A DNA stretch of 64,000 nucleotides from Marivita sp051859345. Lineage in GTDB: Bacteria; Pseudomonadota; Alphaproteobacteria; Rhodobacterales; Rhodobacteraceae. The notes below the pieces were generated by a model, which was not told the origin of the DNA, ran no database searches, and saw only the letters and a list, made by a program, of their open reading frames with translations. A program made the position numbers and the translations under genes. The DNA lies in assembly GCF_051859345.1 (NCBI RefSeq), contig NZ_JBHYFV010000020.1, positions 7,417-71,416 on the forward strand. Direction: 5' to 3'. Of this stretch, positions 46,915 to 55,403 are shown in pieces. Every line of letters begins with the position of its first letter. Within the stretch, counting starts at the first letter, position 1.

Positions 46915-48660
46915 TCAGCGCATTTCTTCGACTGGAGTGACACCCAAGATACCAAGGCCTGCGGAAATAACAACAGAGACAGCCCGCGCGAGGGCGATTT
47001 TCGCCTGTGTCGCGTCGGTGTTGCCTTCCTGCAAAAACCGCAGGCCGGGCACATCGTTGCCCTTGTTGTAAAGCGCGTGCAGATCGGACGAAAGTTCGTA
47101 GAGGTAGAACGCGATCCGGTGCGGTTCATTTGTACGCGCCGCGATTTCCACCAGACGCGGCCATTCGGCCAGTTTGCGCGCGACGGCGAGTTCGCTGTCG
47201 TGAGTCATGTCCGACAGGTCGATCCCGGCCAGCGTGACATCGCCCACGTCGATCCCGGCATCGCGTGCCTTGCGCAGAACGGAATGCACACGGGCATTGG
47301 CGTATTGCACATAGAAGACCGGGTTGTCCTTGGACTGTTCCAGCACCTTGTCGAAATCGAAATCCAGCGGCGCGTCGTTCTTGCGGGTCAGCATGTGAAA
47401 GCGGGTCACGTCCGGGCCGACCTGTTCGACCACATCGCTCAGGGTGACAAACGTCCCTGCCCGCTTGGACATCTTGAACGGCTCACCATTCTTGAACAGC
47501 TTCACAAGCTGCGTCAGCTTGATGTCCAGCGGTGTCTTGCCATTCGACAACGCCGAAACAGCCGCCTTCATCCGCTTGACGTAGCCGCCATGATCCGCGC
47601 CAAAGACGTCGATCAAAAGGTCATAGCCGCGCTGCACCTTGTCATAGTGATAGGCGATGTCGGGCGCGAAATAGGTCCAGGCGCCGTCCGATTTCATGAT
47701 CGGCCGGTCCACGTCGTCGCCATGTTCGGTCGACTTGAACAGAGTCTGTTCGCGCGGTTCCCAGTCTTCGGGTTTCTTGCCCTTGGGTGGCTCAAGCGTG
47801 CCGCGATAGATCAGGCCCTTGCCGTCCAGATCCTTGATGGCAGCTTCGATCAGGCCGGTGCCGTACAGCGATTTTTCACTGAAGAAGCGGTCCATCTCGA
47901 CACCCAGCATGCCAAGGTCGGCCCGGATCAGCATCATCATCGCGTCGGTGGCGAAATCGCGCACCTCTTCCAGCCACACCTCTTCGCGCTGGCCGATATA
48001 GGCGTCGCCCACCTTGTCCTTGAGCGCCTCGCCGACCGGGATCAGGTAGTCGCCGGGATAGGTGCCGTCTTCGAAGGCCACATCCTGCCCATGCGCTTCG
48101 AGATACCGCAGGTAGACTGACCGGGCGAGCACATCGACCTGTGCGCCGCCATCATTGATGTAGTATTCGCGCGTGACGTCATAGCCAGCGTAATCCAGCA
48201 AGGACGCCAGCGCATCGCCAAAGACCGCACCGCGCGTATGGCCGACATGCAACGGGCCGGTGGGGTTGGCGGACACATATTCCACGTTGACCTTTTTGCC
48301 CTGCCCCATGGTGGATTTGCCGTAATCGACACCCGAGGTCAGGATCGCCTTTGGCAGTACCTGCCAGACCGCATTTCCCAGACGCAGGTTGAGGAACCCC
48401 GGACCGGCAACCTCGGCGCTGGCGACGCGCGGGTCGGCGGACAGTCTGGCGGCCAGCGCCTCGGCGATATCGCGTGGTTTCTGTCCCGCAGGCTTGGCCA
48501 GCACCATCGCGGCATTGGTCGCCATGTCGCCATGCAACGGATCGCGCGGCGGTTCGACCGTTACATTGGCAAAATCCAGACCGTCCGGCAGCGTCCCATC
48601 GGCCACCATCGCGGTCAGGGTGTCGATCACAAGCGCCCGGATATCGGAAAAGAGGTTCAT
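46915..48660 (-). CDS. argS: Arginine--tRNA ligase
   Basis: 581 residues, class I synthetase. Signatures: SANPTGPLHVGHTRGAVFGD (HIGH as HVGH), KMSKRAGTFVTLSDVVEQVG (KMSK), N-terminal Add1 domain, and the DALRD-type anticodon-binding domain with YVQYANARVHSVLRKA. Upstream gene of the SPOR-nagZ-scpAB run. Confidence 0.98.
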   Translation of the reverse strand: MNLFSDIRALVIDTLTAMVADGTLPDGLDFANVTVEPPRDPLHGDMATNAAMVLAKPAGQKPRDIAEALAARLSADPRVASAEVAGPGFLNLRLGNAVWQVLPKAILTSGVDYGKSTMGQGKKVNVEYVSANPTGPLHVGHTRGAVFGDALASLLDYAGYDVTREYYINDGGAQVDVLARSVYLRYLEAHGQDVAFEDGTYPGDYLIPVGEALKDKVGDAYIGQREEVWLEEVRDFATDAMMMLIRADLGMLGVEMDRFFSEKSLYGTGLIEAAIKDLDGKGLIYRGTLEPPKGKKPEDWEPREQTLFKSTEHGDDVDRPIMKSDGAWTYFAPDIAYHYDKVQRGYDLLIDVFGADHGGYVKRMKAAVSALSNGKTPLDIKLTQLVKLFKNGEPFKMSKRAGTFVTLSDVVEQVGPDVTRFHMLTRKNDAPLDFDFDKVLEQSKDNPVFYVQYANARVHSVLRKARDAGIDVGDVTLAGIDLSDMTHDSELAVARKLAEWPRLVEIAARTNEPHRIAFYLYELSSDLHALYNKGNDVPGLRFLQEGNTDATQAKIALARAVSVVISAGLGILGVTPVEEMR

Positions 48661-48716
48661 GTCATGCGTCCTTTGTTCGGCATGTCCTCTATCACCTTGG
48701 CGCGCGGCGTCAAATG

Positions 48717-50546
48717 TCAGGCTTGCCCTTCGGCTTTTGCGCGATGCTCTTTCATTGGAAGCATCGCGATCAGGCGGGTTCCCTTGGTCTCTTTCGGATC
48801 ATCCTTGGGGCCCAGAATGCGCAATGTGCCACGCGGACCGATATCGGCAAGGGGAATGCCTTTGGGATGGATGTCACGCCAATCCTGCAATGTGAATTCG
48901 TCAGACAAGGTGGTCGACCGGAACTCCCAGCCATCCCACATGCGCCGTTGCACCTGCCAATAGGTTTCGCCGGAGCCAATGGCCCGCCCACCCAGTTTCG
49001 GCGGCAAGGCATAGCGCGCAGATTCCGAAGTGTCGCGGTTGAGTTGAAACACGTTCTCGCGCCCGAATTCCGGCGCAAGATCGGTGGCGACAAGGGTGTT
49101 GTAGGCGTCATTGTCCGTGGCGGCGATCACCGTTGCATAGGCCATCAGGTCAAGCCGGTTCTCTGCCCCTTCGGACAGGATATCCCCGGTGTAGATTTCA
49201 AGCCCGGCTTCGCGGGCTTCGCGCAGGTGGCTGCGGTTGGGGTCGGAAATCATCACCGGCATGTCCAGCTTTTTCAAAAGCGTACCCAGTTCAACCGACC
49301 ACCGGTTTCCGCCAACGATCAGAACGCCGGGTGTGCTTGACGCGTTCAGGCCCAACAGGCGCGCAATCGGTTTGAGCGTGAAACCGTGCAGCACCACCGT
49401 GCCTGCAACCAGCGCAAAAGCGAGACTTGAGATCTGCGCCGCGTCTTCGATGCCCGCCTGCACCAGTCGATCCCCGAACAGTCCGGCCACAGCCACAAGG
49501 ACAACGCCGCGCGGACCGGTGAAGGCGACAAGCAATCGTTCGGCCCACGGGACGTTCGAAAACGCCAGCGAGACAAGCACCGTCACAGGACGCGCGATCA
49601 GGATCACCGTCACAACTGTCGCCACGGTCTGCCAGTTCATGCTTTGCAGGGTTTCGCGGGTCATGTTGGCGGCCAGCAGGATGAAGACGCCCGACACCAG
49701 CAGGATCGTCGCGTGTTCCTTGAAACGGTGCATCTCGGCATGGCTGGGCAGATGGGCGTTGGCGATCCAGACCCCCATGATCGTGACCGCCAGAAGCCCA
49801 CTTTCATGCAAGAGCGAATCCGAGACGGCAAAGGCCACCAGCACGCTGACAAAAAGCACCGGAACCTTCATGTATTCCGGCACCCAACCCTGCGAGAAGG
49901 ATCGCGCGACGCCCCATCCGGCGATGATCCCGATCAATGTCGCCACGACGATGCCGATGGCAAGCTCCCAAACGGCTTCGCTTACGGTTGTTGCGGTCTG
50001 CCAGACCAGAACAACTTCGAACGCCAGAACGGCGGCCAGCGCACCTGCAGGGTCATTGACGATCGCTTCCCATTGCAAGAGCGCCGCCGGACGACGTTTG
50101 AGCCGGGCCTGTCGCAGCAAGGGGGCAATCACCGTGGGACCGGTGACAATCATGATGCCACCGAACACCGACGCGGTCGCCCAGCTAAGACCGCCGATAT
50201 AATGCAGGACCGACGCCGACATCAGCCATCCGACCGGCCCGCCGATGATGACAAGCCGTTTGACGCCGACAGCGGCATCGGTGAGCGACTTGAAGTTCAG
50301 CGTCAGACCACCTTCGAACAGGATGATCGCCACGGCAATGGCCACAATCGGTTGCAGCAAATCCCCCATTGCCACCGAGGGATCAAGAATGCCGAAGACC
50401 GGACCAACCAGAAGGCCTGCCACCAGCATCAACACGATAGCGGGCAGGTTCAACCGCCAGGCAAGCCATTGCGCACCCACGCCCAAAGCGCCGACCAGCG
50501 CGAAAGCGGTGACCGGATTCAAACCGGCATCGGTTGGTGTTGCCAT
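48717..50546 (-). CDS. Monovalent cation:proton antiporter, CPA1 (NhaP) type, with TrkA-like domain
   Basis: 609 residues. Around twelve membrane helices in the first ~400 residues, including ILFEGGLTLNFKSL, GPTVIAPLLRQARLK, the ion-binding WEAIVNDPAGAL (ND motif) and FTGPRGVVLVAVAGLFGD. A cytoplasmic RCK/TrkA-N-like domain follows from about 420: GVLIVGGNRWSVELGTLLKK and YATVIAATDNDAYNTL, binding nucleotide for gating. Exchanges Na+ or K+ for H+, useful in a marine setting. Confidence 0.9.
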   Translation of the reverse strand: MATPTDAGLNPVTAFALVGALGVGAQWLAWRLNLPAIVLMLVAGLLVGPVFGILDPSVAMGDLLQPIVAIAVAIILFEGGLTLNFKSLTDAAVGVKRLVIIGGPVGWLMSASVLHYIGGLSWATASVFGGIMIVTGPTVIAPLLRQARLKRRPAALLQWEAIVNDPAGALAAVLAFEVVLVWQTATTVSEAVWELAIGIVVATLIGIIAGWGVARSFSQGWVPEYMKVPVLFVSVLVAFAVSDSLLHESGLLAVTIMGVWIANAHLPSHAEMHRFKEHATILLVSGVFILLAANMTRETLQSMNWQTVATVVTVILIARPVTVLVSLAFSNVPWAERLLVAFTGPRGVVLVAVAGLFGDRLVQAGIEDAAQISSLAFALVAGTVVLHGFTLKPIARLLGLNASSTPGVLIVGGNRWSVELGTLLKKLDMPVMISDPNRSHLREAREAGLEIYTGDILSEGAENRLDLMAYATVIAATDNDAYNTLVATDLAPEFGRENVFQLNRDTSESARYALPPKLGGRAIGSGETYWQVQRRMWDGWEFRSTTLSDEFTLQDWRDIHPKGIPLADIGPRGTLRILGPKDDPKETKGTRLIAMLPMKEHRAKAEGQA

Positions 50547-50558
50547 TGTCTGCTTTCC

Positions 50559-51719
50559 TCAAGACCTTGCCGAAACCACGTCAGACCCTGTCAGGCGCGC
50601 GTGCTCCTGCAGGGCAAACCGGTCGGTCATTCCGGCAATGTAATCCGAAACGATGCGTGCGAGTTCCGTGTCAGAGCGAATTTCCGCAACATCCTTGCGC
50701 CATTGCTTGGGCAAGAGCGACGGATCGGACATGAACAGAGGGAAAAGTTCGTTGATCACCTTGGTGACTTGTGCCCGCATTTCAACAACATCCGGCGCGC
50801 GGTACATGCGATGGAACAGGAAGGTGCGGATGATCTTGAGGTCCGACCAGAGCGACGGGGAAAACTGCACCATCATGCGCCCTGCCGCGCGGATGTCTTC
50901 CGGGGTCTGTGGCGAAAGGTCTTTCAGGTTGGCTTTGGTCACGGTGATCACGTCGGCGACCAGCAGACCAAAGAATCGCCGCAGCGCCTCGTGGCGGCGA
51001 CGGTAATAGTTGAGGTCCGGGTAAAGGCGATCCACCTCGTTGAAACAATCACTTACGATGGGAAGTTCGGCCAGTTCATCGGTCGAGAACAGCTCGGCCC
51101 GCAACCCGTCATGCAGGTCGTGGTGATTGTAGGCAATGTCGTCCGACAGGGCGGCCACCTGTGCCTCGGCACTGGCATGGGTATGCAGTTCCAGATCGTG
51201 CCGCGCGTTGTAGGCGGCCAGCGCGTGGGGGATCGGTTCCCCCACCGGGCCGTTATGTTTCGCAATGCCTTCAAGGGTTTCCCAGGTAAGGTTCAACCCG
51301 TCGAAATCCGCGTAGTGACGTTCCAGCGACGTCACGATACGGATCGCCTGCGCGTTGTGATCGAACCCGCCATAAGGCTGCATCAGCGCGTTCAGCGCGT
51401 CTTCACCGGTATGTCCAAACGGTGTGTGACCCAGATCATGCGCCAGGGCCACCGCCTCGGTCAGTTCCAGATCAAGGCCCAAAGTCTTGGCGACGGTGCG
51501 CGCCACCTGCCCCACTTCGATGGAATGGGTCAACCGCGTGCGGAAGTAGTCACCTTCATGTTCGATGAAGACCTGTGTCTTGTGTTTGAGCCGCCGAAAC
51601 GCCGAAGCGTGGATGATTCTGTCCCGGTCACGCTGAAAACACGAGCGGAATTCACTTTCCTCTTCCGGGTAAAGCCTGCCCCGCGACTTGCCCGGGTCGC
51701 ACGCAAATTGCGCCGTCAT
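50559..51719 (-). CDS. dgt: Deoxyguanosinetriphosphate triphosphohydrolase-like protein
   Basis: 386-residue HD-domain phosphohydrolase splitting dNTPs to nucleoside and triphosphate. The metal-binding HD motif is in AVALAHDLGHTPFGHTGEDAL, preceded by RRLKHKTQVFIEHEGDYFRTRLTHSIEV and followed by DDIAYNHHDLHDGLR. Length fits the short dGTPase-like type 2 branch. It starts 12 bases after the antiporter's start codon side; divergent from erpA with 84 bases between. Confidence 0.93.
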   Translation of the reverse strand: MTAQFACDPGKSRGRLYPEEESEFRSCFQRDRDRIIHASAFRRLKHKTQVFIEHEGDYFRTRLTHSIEVGQVARTVAKTLGLDLELTEAVALAHDLGHTPFGHTGEDALNALMQPYGGFDHNAQAIRIVTSLERHYADFDGLNLTWETLEGIAKHNGPVGEPIPHALAAYNARHDLELHTHASAEAQVAALSDDIAYNHHDLHDGLRAELFSTDELAELPIVSDCFNEVDRLYPDLNYYRRRHEALRRFFGLLVADVITVTKANLKDLSPQTPEDIRAAGRMMVQFSPSLWSDLKIIRTFLFHRMYRAPDVVEMRAQVTKVINELFPLFMSDPSLLPKQWRKDVAEIRSDTELARIVSDYIAGMTDRFALQEHARLTGSDVVSARS

Positions 51720-51803
51720 CGTCGCACCGCCTGTTCTTGTTACCTGTCCCTTTCGGCCTTATATTGAAGCCGAGCCGTAATTTAAAGCAAACCCGAGGGT
51801 GAC

Positions 51804-52127
51804 ATGCAGCTTCCTCCAAAAGTCACAGACCGCGCCTTTGAGCGGCTGTCTGAAATCGGTGCCAACTCTGACGGCAAAGCCCTGCGCGTGGCGGTCGAAG
51901 GTGGGGGGTGTTCCGGGTTCCAGTACGAGATCAAGCTGGATGATCCATCCGAGGATGATCTGGTGCTTGAAGGACAGGGCGAACGGGTTGTGGTGGATTC
52001 GGTGTCGCTGCCGTTTCTGGCAAATGCGGTGATCGACTTTTCCGAAGAATTGATCGGGGCGCGGTTCGTGATCCAGAACCCGAACGCCACATCCTCTTGC
52101 GGATGCGGCACCAGCTTTTCGATGTAG
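51804..52127 (+). CDS. erpA: Iron-sulfur cluster insertion protein (ErpA/IscA type)
   Basis: 107-residue A-type carrier that hands Fe-S clusters to apo-enzymes. The three ligand cysteines are Cys36 (VEGGGCSGFQY), Cys99 and Cys101 (SSCGCGTSFSM). NPNATSSCGCG is the family end motif. ErpA rather than IscA is favoured by length and sequence, not by context. AGGGTGAC precedes the ATG. Convergent with the DUF gene at 52161. Confidence 0.93.
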   Translation: MQLPPKVTDRAFERLSEIGANSDGKALRVAVEGGGCSGFQYEIKLDDPSEDDLVLEGQGERVVVDSVSLPFLANAVIDFSEELIGARFVIQNPNATSSCGCGTSFSM

Positions 52128-52160
52128 CTTCGGGCGGTGCCTGTTGGCCAGCGCCCCCTG

Positions 52161-53237
52161 TCAGTGCAGACGCTTTGGCGTGTCTGCGCGGGCGAATCCC
52201 TGAAAGAAATCCTCGAAGTGAACAGAGGATGTCTCGGCCTGGGCAAGCACAGTCATGGCTTCGGGTGACAGCGTGTCCTCCATTTGAGGGCGCATGCTGA
52301 TCCAGTCGCCGCTGCGGGCATCGTCGAGGTTGAACATCGCCTCTGACATCTCGCGCATCGGGGTGGCCCGCGACGGACTGTGATCAAAGCGCATCCGGTC
52401 ATGGACAAAGCCTTTGGCAAACGCTGCGTCGCCGCTTACGGCCTGATGCCAATTGCACACCAGAAATTCGTGGTAATCGTCCTGCACGCTGACGGTCGGG
52501 CCATCGGTTATGGCAAACAGCGCGGTTTCGCGCTTGAGCCAATTGGTCCAGAGCGCCGGTGGCGTTTCCCCCGCATAATGCAGCGCGATGCAGATCTCGG
52601 ACAGCAGATCGGCGTTCTGTTCGATGAAGGCCAGCAGACCGGCAAAATGCAGACTGCGCTTGGCTGCATCCCCAAGAAGCGGATCGCGGCGGCCATATTC
52701 GCTTAGGTAAAAGACCAGATGCGTCAGCTCGTAAGCTGCCTTTTTGTTGGGCAGCGCAAACGTGTCCGAGCGGGCCATGAAGGTGCGGGCGCGCTGTTCA
52801 AGCGCCGCGATGTCATTCGTCGCAACGACGCCGCGACGGGACATCAGCCGCACCGCTTCCAATCGTTGCAGATCGGACAGTTCGGCCTGCGGCAGGTTCT
52901 GTTGATGTGCCCAGTCCACCAGTTGCGCCGCATGTGTTCCCGGCATGCCAAGGTCTTCCAGATCAAGGGCGATTGACAGGAAGAAGCGGTAATATTGCGG
53001 GAAAAAGCGCATACGCTTTTCAAGGCTGGCATAGAACGGCGCGTAGGCGTCCAACGCGTCTGCGCCCGGTTTGGTGCCTGTGCATTCCAGAATGTTCAGG
53101 ATTTCGGCGTTTTCCTTGAGCCAGAACACGTCATCGCCAAAACGCCGGTGTTCGGCAAAACAGCTCAGAAGCGCGCCGAGACGCGCTTCCTGCGGGTTGA
53201 TCCGGGACGGGGGGGTGAGTTGGATAACGTTGGTCAT
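52161..53237 (-). CDS. All-helical protein of unknown function, partner of the FTSGS-repeat protein
   Basis: 358 residues, no signal peptide or membrane helix, almost entirely helix-forming sequence. Notable stretches: FAEHRRFGDDVFWLKENAEIL (about 28), KMRFFPQYYRFFLSIALDLEDL-like region (about 95-115), AYELTHLVFYLSEYGRRDPL (about 190), EICIALHYAGETPP (about 233) and DDYHEFLVCNWHQAVSG (about 275). The spaced histidines (THL, LHY, YHEF, WHQ) could bind metal or act in catalysis, and the YELTH-x-x-FYL-x-x-YG pattern recalls alpha/alpha-barrel enzymes. I recall a database family of unknown function (DUF6902) for such Rhodobacterales proteins. GAAGGAG precedes ATG 53237. Second gene after the repeat protein. 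Confidence 0.75.
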   Translation of the reverse strand: MTNVIQLTPPSRINPQEARLGALLSCFAEHRRFGDDVFWLKENAEILNILECTGTKPGADALDAYAPFYASLEKRMRFFPQYYRFFLSIALDLEDLGMPGTHAAQLVDWAHQQNLPQAELSDLQRLEAVRLMSRRGVVATNDIAALEQRARTFMARSDTFALPNKKAAYELTHLVFYLSEYGRRDPLLGDAAKRSLHFAGLLAFIEQNADLLSEICIALHYAGETPPALWTNWLKRETALFAITDGPTVSVQDDYHEFLVCNWHQAVSGDAAFAKGFVHDRMRFDHSPSRATPMREMSEAMFNLDDARSGDWISMRPQMEDTLSPEAMTVLAQAETSSVHFEDFFQGFARADTPKRLH

Positions 53238-53263
53238 ATCCGAATCTCCTTCAAAGGGTCAAA

Positions 53264-53281
53264 GGACGGGCCGACCCGTCC
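53264..53281 (-). promoter_or_regulatory. Intercistronic hairpin between the repeat-protein gene and its downstream partner
   Basis: A perfect 7-bp GC-rich stem GGACGGG/CCCGTCC with a four-base loop, followed on the minus strand by TTTGA. It lies 16 bases after the repeat-protein stop and ahead of the ribosome site of the next gene. It looks like a partial terminator or RNA-stability element that would give more upstream than downstream product. Confidence 0.55.
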
Positions 53282-53297
53282 CGGGTCAGTGCGTCGC

Positions 53298-53846
53298 TTA
53301 CGAGCCGGATGTGAAAAGCGCGCAGCCTTCGCCGTCCGCCGTGGATTCAGCTGTCACAGGGCTTGAACCCGACGTGAACGCTTCAACCGCGTCACCTGTG
53401 CGGGCATCGGATGTGGTCGGCGCGGAACCCGACGTAAACGCCTCGACCGCGTCACCTGTACGGGCATCGGATGTGGTCGGCGCGGAACCCGACGTGAACA
53501 TCTCGACCGCGTCACCTGTGCGGGAATCGGATGTGGTTGGCGCGGAACCCGACGTGAACAGCTCTACCGCGTCACCAGTGCTGGCCAGGGTGCTTTGCGG
53601 GGCGGAACCAGAAGTGAACAGGCCCGTTGCGTCGCCTGTAAATGTGGCGGTGCTGGTGGCCGGGGACGATCCCGAGGTGAACATGTCCACCGCGTCGCCC
53701 ATCAAAGCGTCTGCACACGTCATGGGTGCAGAGCCGGATGTGAACATCGCGGTTGCGTCGCCGCCATGAATATCACTGTCACCTGTGAATTTGCGCTGAT
53801 TTTCAATGAGGTTTTCGGTAATCTGGATTTTACGAACTGCGGTCAT
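53298..53846 (-). CDS. FTSGS-repeat protein (eight ~20-residue units), possible multi-unit precursor peptide
   Basis: 182 residues. An N-terminal segment (1-28, TAVRKIQITENLIENQRKF then an acidic turn) is followed by eight units with consensus G-D-A-x-x-hydrophobic-F-T-S-G-S-[A/S]-P-x-T-x4-T, lengths 21, 21, 20, 20, 20, 20, 20 and a final 12 that stops right after FTSGS. Units 4-7 are nearly identical; units 1-3 have drifted. Cysteines occur only in unit 1 (MTCADALM) and unit 8 (GEGCAL). There is no signal peptide. AGGAGGG sits four bases before ATG 53846, a very strong ribosome site. The layout (leader plus repeated small cores, then a helical protein) resembles multi-core RiPP precursors; a structural or adhesive repeat protein is the alternative. 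Confidence 0.8.
   Translation of the reverse strand: MTAVRKIQITENLIENQRKFTGDSDIHGGDATAMFTSGSAPMTCADALMGDAVDMFTSGSSPATSTATFTGDATGLFTSGSAPQSTLASTGDAVELFTSGSAPTTSDSRTGDAVEMFTSGSAPTTSDARTGDAVEAFTSGSAPTTSDARTGDAVEAFTSGSSPVTAESTADGEGCALFTSGS
53301..53762 (-). repeat. Tandem 60-base coding repeat
   Basis: DNA of the eight FTSGS units. Segments 53401-53460, 53461-53520 and 53521-53580 align without gaps; the first two differ at 4 of 60 positions and the last two at 5 of 60 by my count. Period is exactly 60 bases over the central units, 63 in the two 5'-most units. Confidence 0.9.
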
Positions 53847-54188
53847 GGTGCCCTCCTGTGGCTTGGTTGATGAACTCAGGCTGGCACGCAAAAATTGAAT
53901 TGTAGAAGGGGAAATATCGCTAAACGTGTGTTGCCAAAAGTTATCCACATGAGGATTCTCCCATAGGTTGTTTTCAAATCATGGGTCCTCGAGTTATCAA
54001 CAGAAGCGAGATTTCTGGGGATAACTTTTTCCCGTGTCGGCACGCGGCCTTGAAGGGACTTGCCGTCCGGTGAAAACCACTGCGACTCAGCGCGTTGCGG
54101 CGAGAAATTCAAAGCCCGATTCGTCGCGATCGCGGCTTGTATGGCCCGCTTCTTCTTGGGATAGAGAGAGCAATCCGGGAGGTCGCAC
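53847..54188. promoter_or_regulatory. Divergent intergenic region with three DnaA-box-like 9-mers
   Basis: 342 AT-rich bases between the repeat-protein gene and xthA. It contains TTATCCACA (53941-53949, perfect DnaA box), TTATCAACA (53994-54002, one mismatch) and, on the other strand, TTATCCCCA (54016-54024, one mismatch), all within 84 bases. They may be a DnaA-controlled promoter or titration site. No GATC-rich or 13-mer unwinding array is obvious, and no replication genes are adjacent, so I do not call it oriC. Confidence 0.45.
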
Positions 54189-54971
54189 ATGAAAATCGCC
54201 ACGTTCAACATCAACGGTATCAAAGCCCGCCTGCCCGCTTTGACCGACTGGCTGACCGAAAGCGCGCCAGACGTGGCCCTGTTGCAAGAGATCAAGTCGG
54301 TGGACGACGCCTTCCCGCGAGAGGCGCTGGAGGATCTGGGCTACACGGTCGAAACCCACGGCCAGAAAGGATTCAACGGGGTGGCCATCCTGTCGAAGCT
54401 GCCGCTTGAGGACGTGACCCATGGTCTGCCCGGTGATGACAGTGACGAACAGGCGCGCTGGATCGAATCGACGGTCATCGGAGAGTCGCAGGCCGTTCGG
54501 GTGTGCGGGCTGTATCTGCCCAACGGCAACCCTGCCCCCGGCCCGAAATACGAGTACAAACTGGCCTGGATGCAGCGGCTTGAGGCGCGTGCGCGGGATC
54601 TTCTGGCGGATGAAATGCCTGCTTTGATGGCTGGCGACTATAACGTCATCCCACAGGCCGAAGATGCGGCAAAGCCCGAAGCCTGGAGAGATGACGCGCT
54701 GTTCCGACCTGAATCGCGCGCTGCGTTTCGCCGGGTTGTGAACCTTGGGTATACCGAAGCCTTCCGCGCCTGTACCCAAGGTGGCGGGCATTATTCCTTC
54801 TGGGATTATCAGGCTGGCGCGTGGGAGCGGAACAACGGTATCCGCATTGATCACTTTCTGCTGACACCCTCCTGCGCCGACTTGTTGACCGAGTGCTGGA
54901 TCGAAAGCGCGGTGCGTGGACGGGACAAACCGTCGGATCATGTTCCCGTGTGGATCTCGCTGACCGCCTGA
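54189..54971 (+). CDS. xthA: Exodeoxyribonuclease III
   Basis: 260-residue AP endonuclease/3'-5' exonuclease of the ExoIII family in base-excision repair. KIATFNINGIKARLPALTDW with the metal-binding Asn, LLQEIKSVDD (Glu), CGLYLPNGNP (Tyr), MAGDYNVIPQ (Asp-x-Asn) and DHFLLTPSCAD / SDHVPVWISL (catalytic Asp-His) are all present. GGGAGG lies seven bases before the ATG. Confidence 0.96.
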   Translation: MKIATFNINGIKARLPALTDWLTESAPDVALLQEIKSVDDAFPREALEDLGYTVETHGQKGFNGVAILSKLPLEDVTHGLPGDDSDEQARWIESTVIGESQAVRVCGLYLPNGNPAPGPKYEYKLAWMQRLEARARDLLADEMPALMAGDYNVIPQAEDAAKPEAWRDDALFRPESRAAFRRVVNLGYTEAFRACTQGGGHYSFWDYQAGAWERNNGIRIDHFLLTPSCADLLTECWIESAVRGRDKPSDHVPVWISLTA

Positions 54972-55045
54972 CCATCTGCTTGCCTTGCGCAACGTCCATC
55001 TGCGACATACATCTTTGGCAAAGTTCAATCACGGAGAGCAGCCAC

Positions 55046-55288
55046 ATGGCCATACAAGCCCAGGAAATCGAAGAGCTGATCCGCGCAGAGTTTCCGAACG
55101 CCAAGATCACGATCACCGATCTGGCGGGCGACGGAAACCATTATGCGGCAGAAGTTGTTGACGAAAGCTTCAAAGGCAAGAACCGGGTCCAGCAGCAACG
55201 CGCCGTGTACGCCGCGCTCAAGGGCAAGATGGATGGCGCCAACGGAGAACTGCACGCACTGGCGCTGACGACGAAGGCTCCGGCGTGA
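55046..55288 (+). CDS. bolA: BolA-family protein
   Basis: 80 residues, the short BolA/IbaG type. EELIRAEFPNAKITITDLAGDGNHYAAEVVDESFKG-type BolA fold with the conserved His in GDGNHY and the V-D-E-S-F-x-G-x-x-R-V-x-x-Q-R signature region. Works with monothiol glutaredoxin in [2Fe-2S] handling; grxD follows within 250 bases. ATG 55046 has GGAGAG upstream. Confidence 0.93.
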   Translation: MAIQAQEIEELIRAEFPNAKITITDLAGDGNHYAAEVVDESFKGKNRVQQQRAVYAALKGKMDGANGELHALALTTKAPA

Positions 55289-55403
55289 TGTCACCGCGCG
55301 CCCGCACCTGTCCAACGGCCCCTATGGCAAAGCCATTTGTGACTTTCGTCTGGAATTTGCCCGCGCGACACCCAAATGCCGATCTGTCCGGCGCGGGACA
55401 CGC

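Noticed and set aside
46615..48120. 501-residue plus-strand frame over argS
   Set aside because: Shadow of argS, whose HIGH and KMSK motifs are intact.
49644..51767. 707-residue plus-strand open frame spanning the antiporter and dGTPase genes
   Set aside because: Crosses two real genes and their intergenic gap on the opposite strand; no protein-like features.
53340..53580. 60-base periodic repeat resembling a CRISPR array
   Set aside because: No spacers: the whole 60 bases repeat, the period keeps the reading frame and no cas genes are present. It is a coding tandem repeat.
53847..54188. Chromosome replication origin
   Set aside because: Three DnaA-like boxes only; no dnaA, gidA, parAB or hemE neighbourhood and no clear unwinding element.
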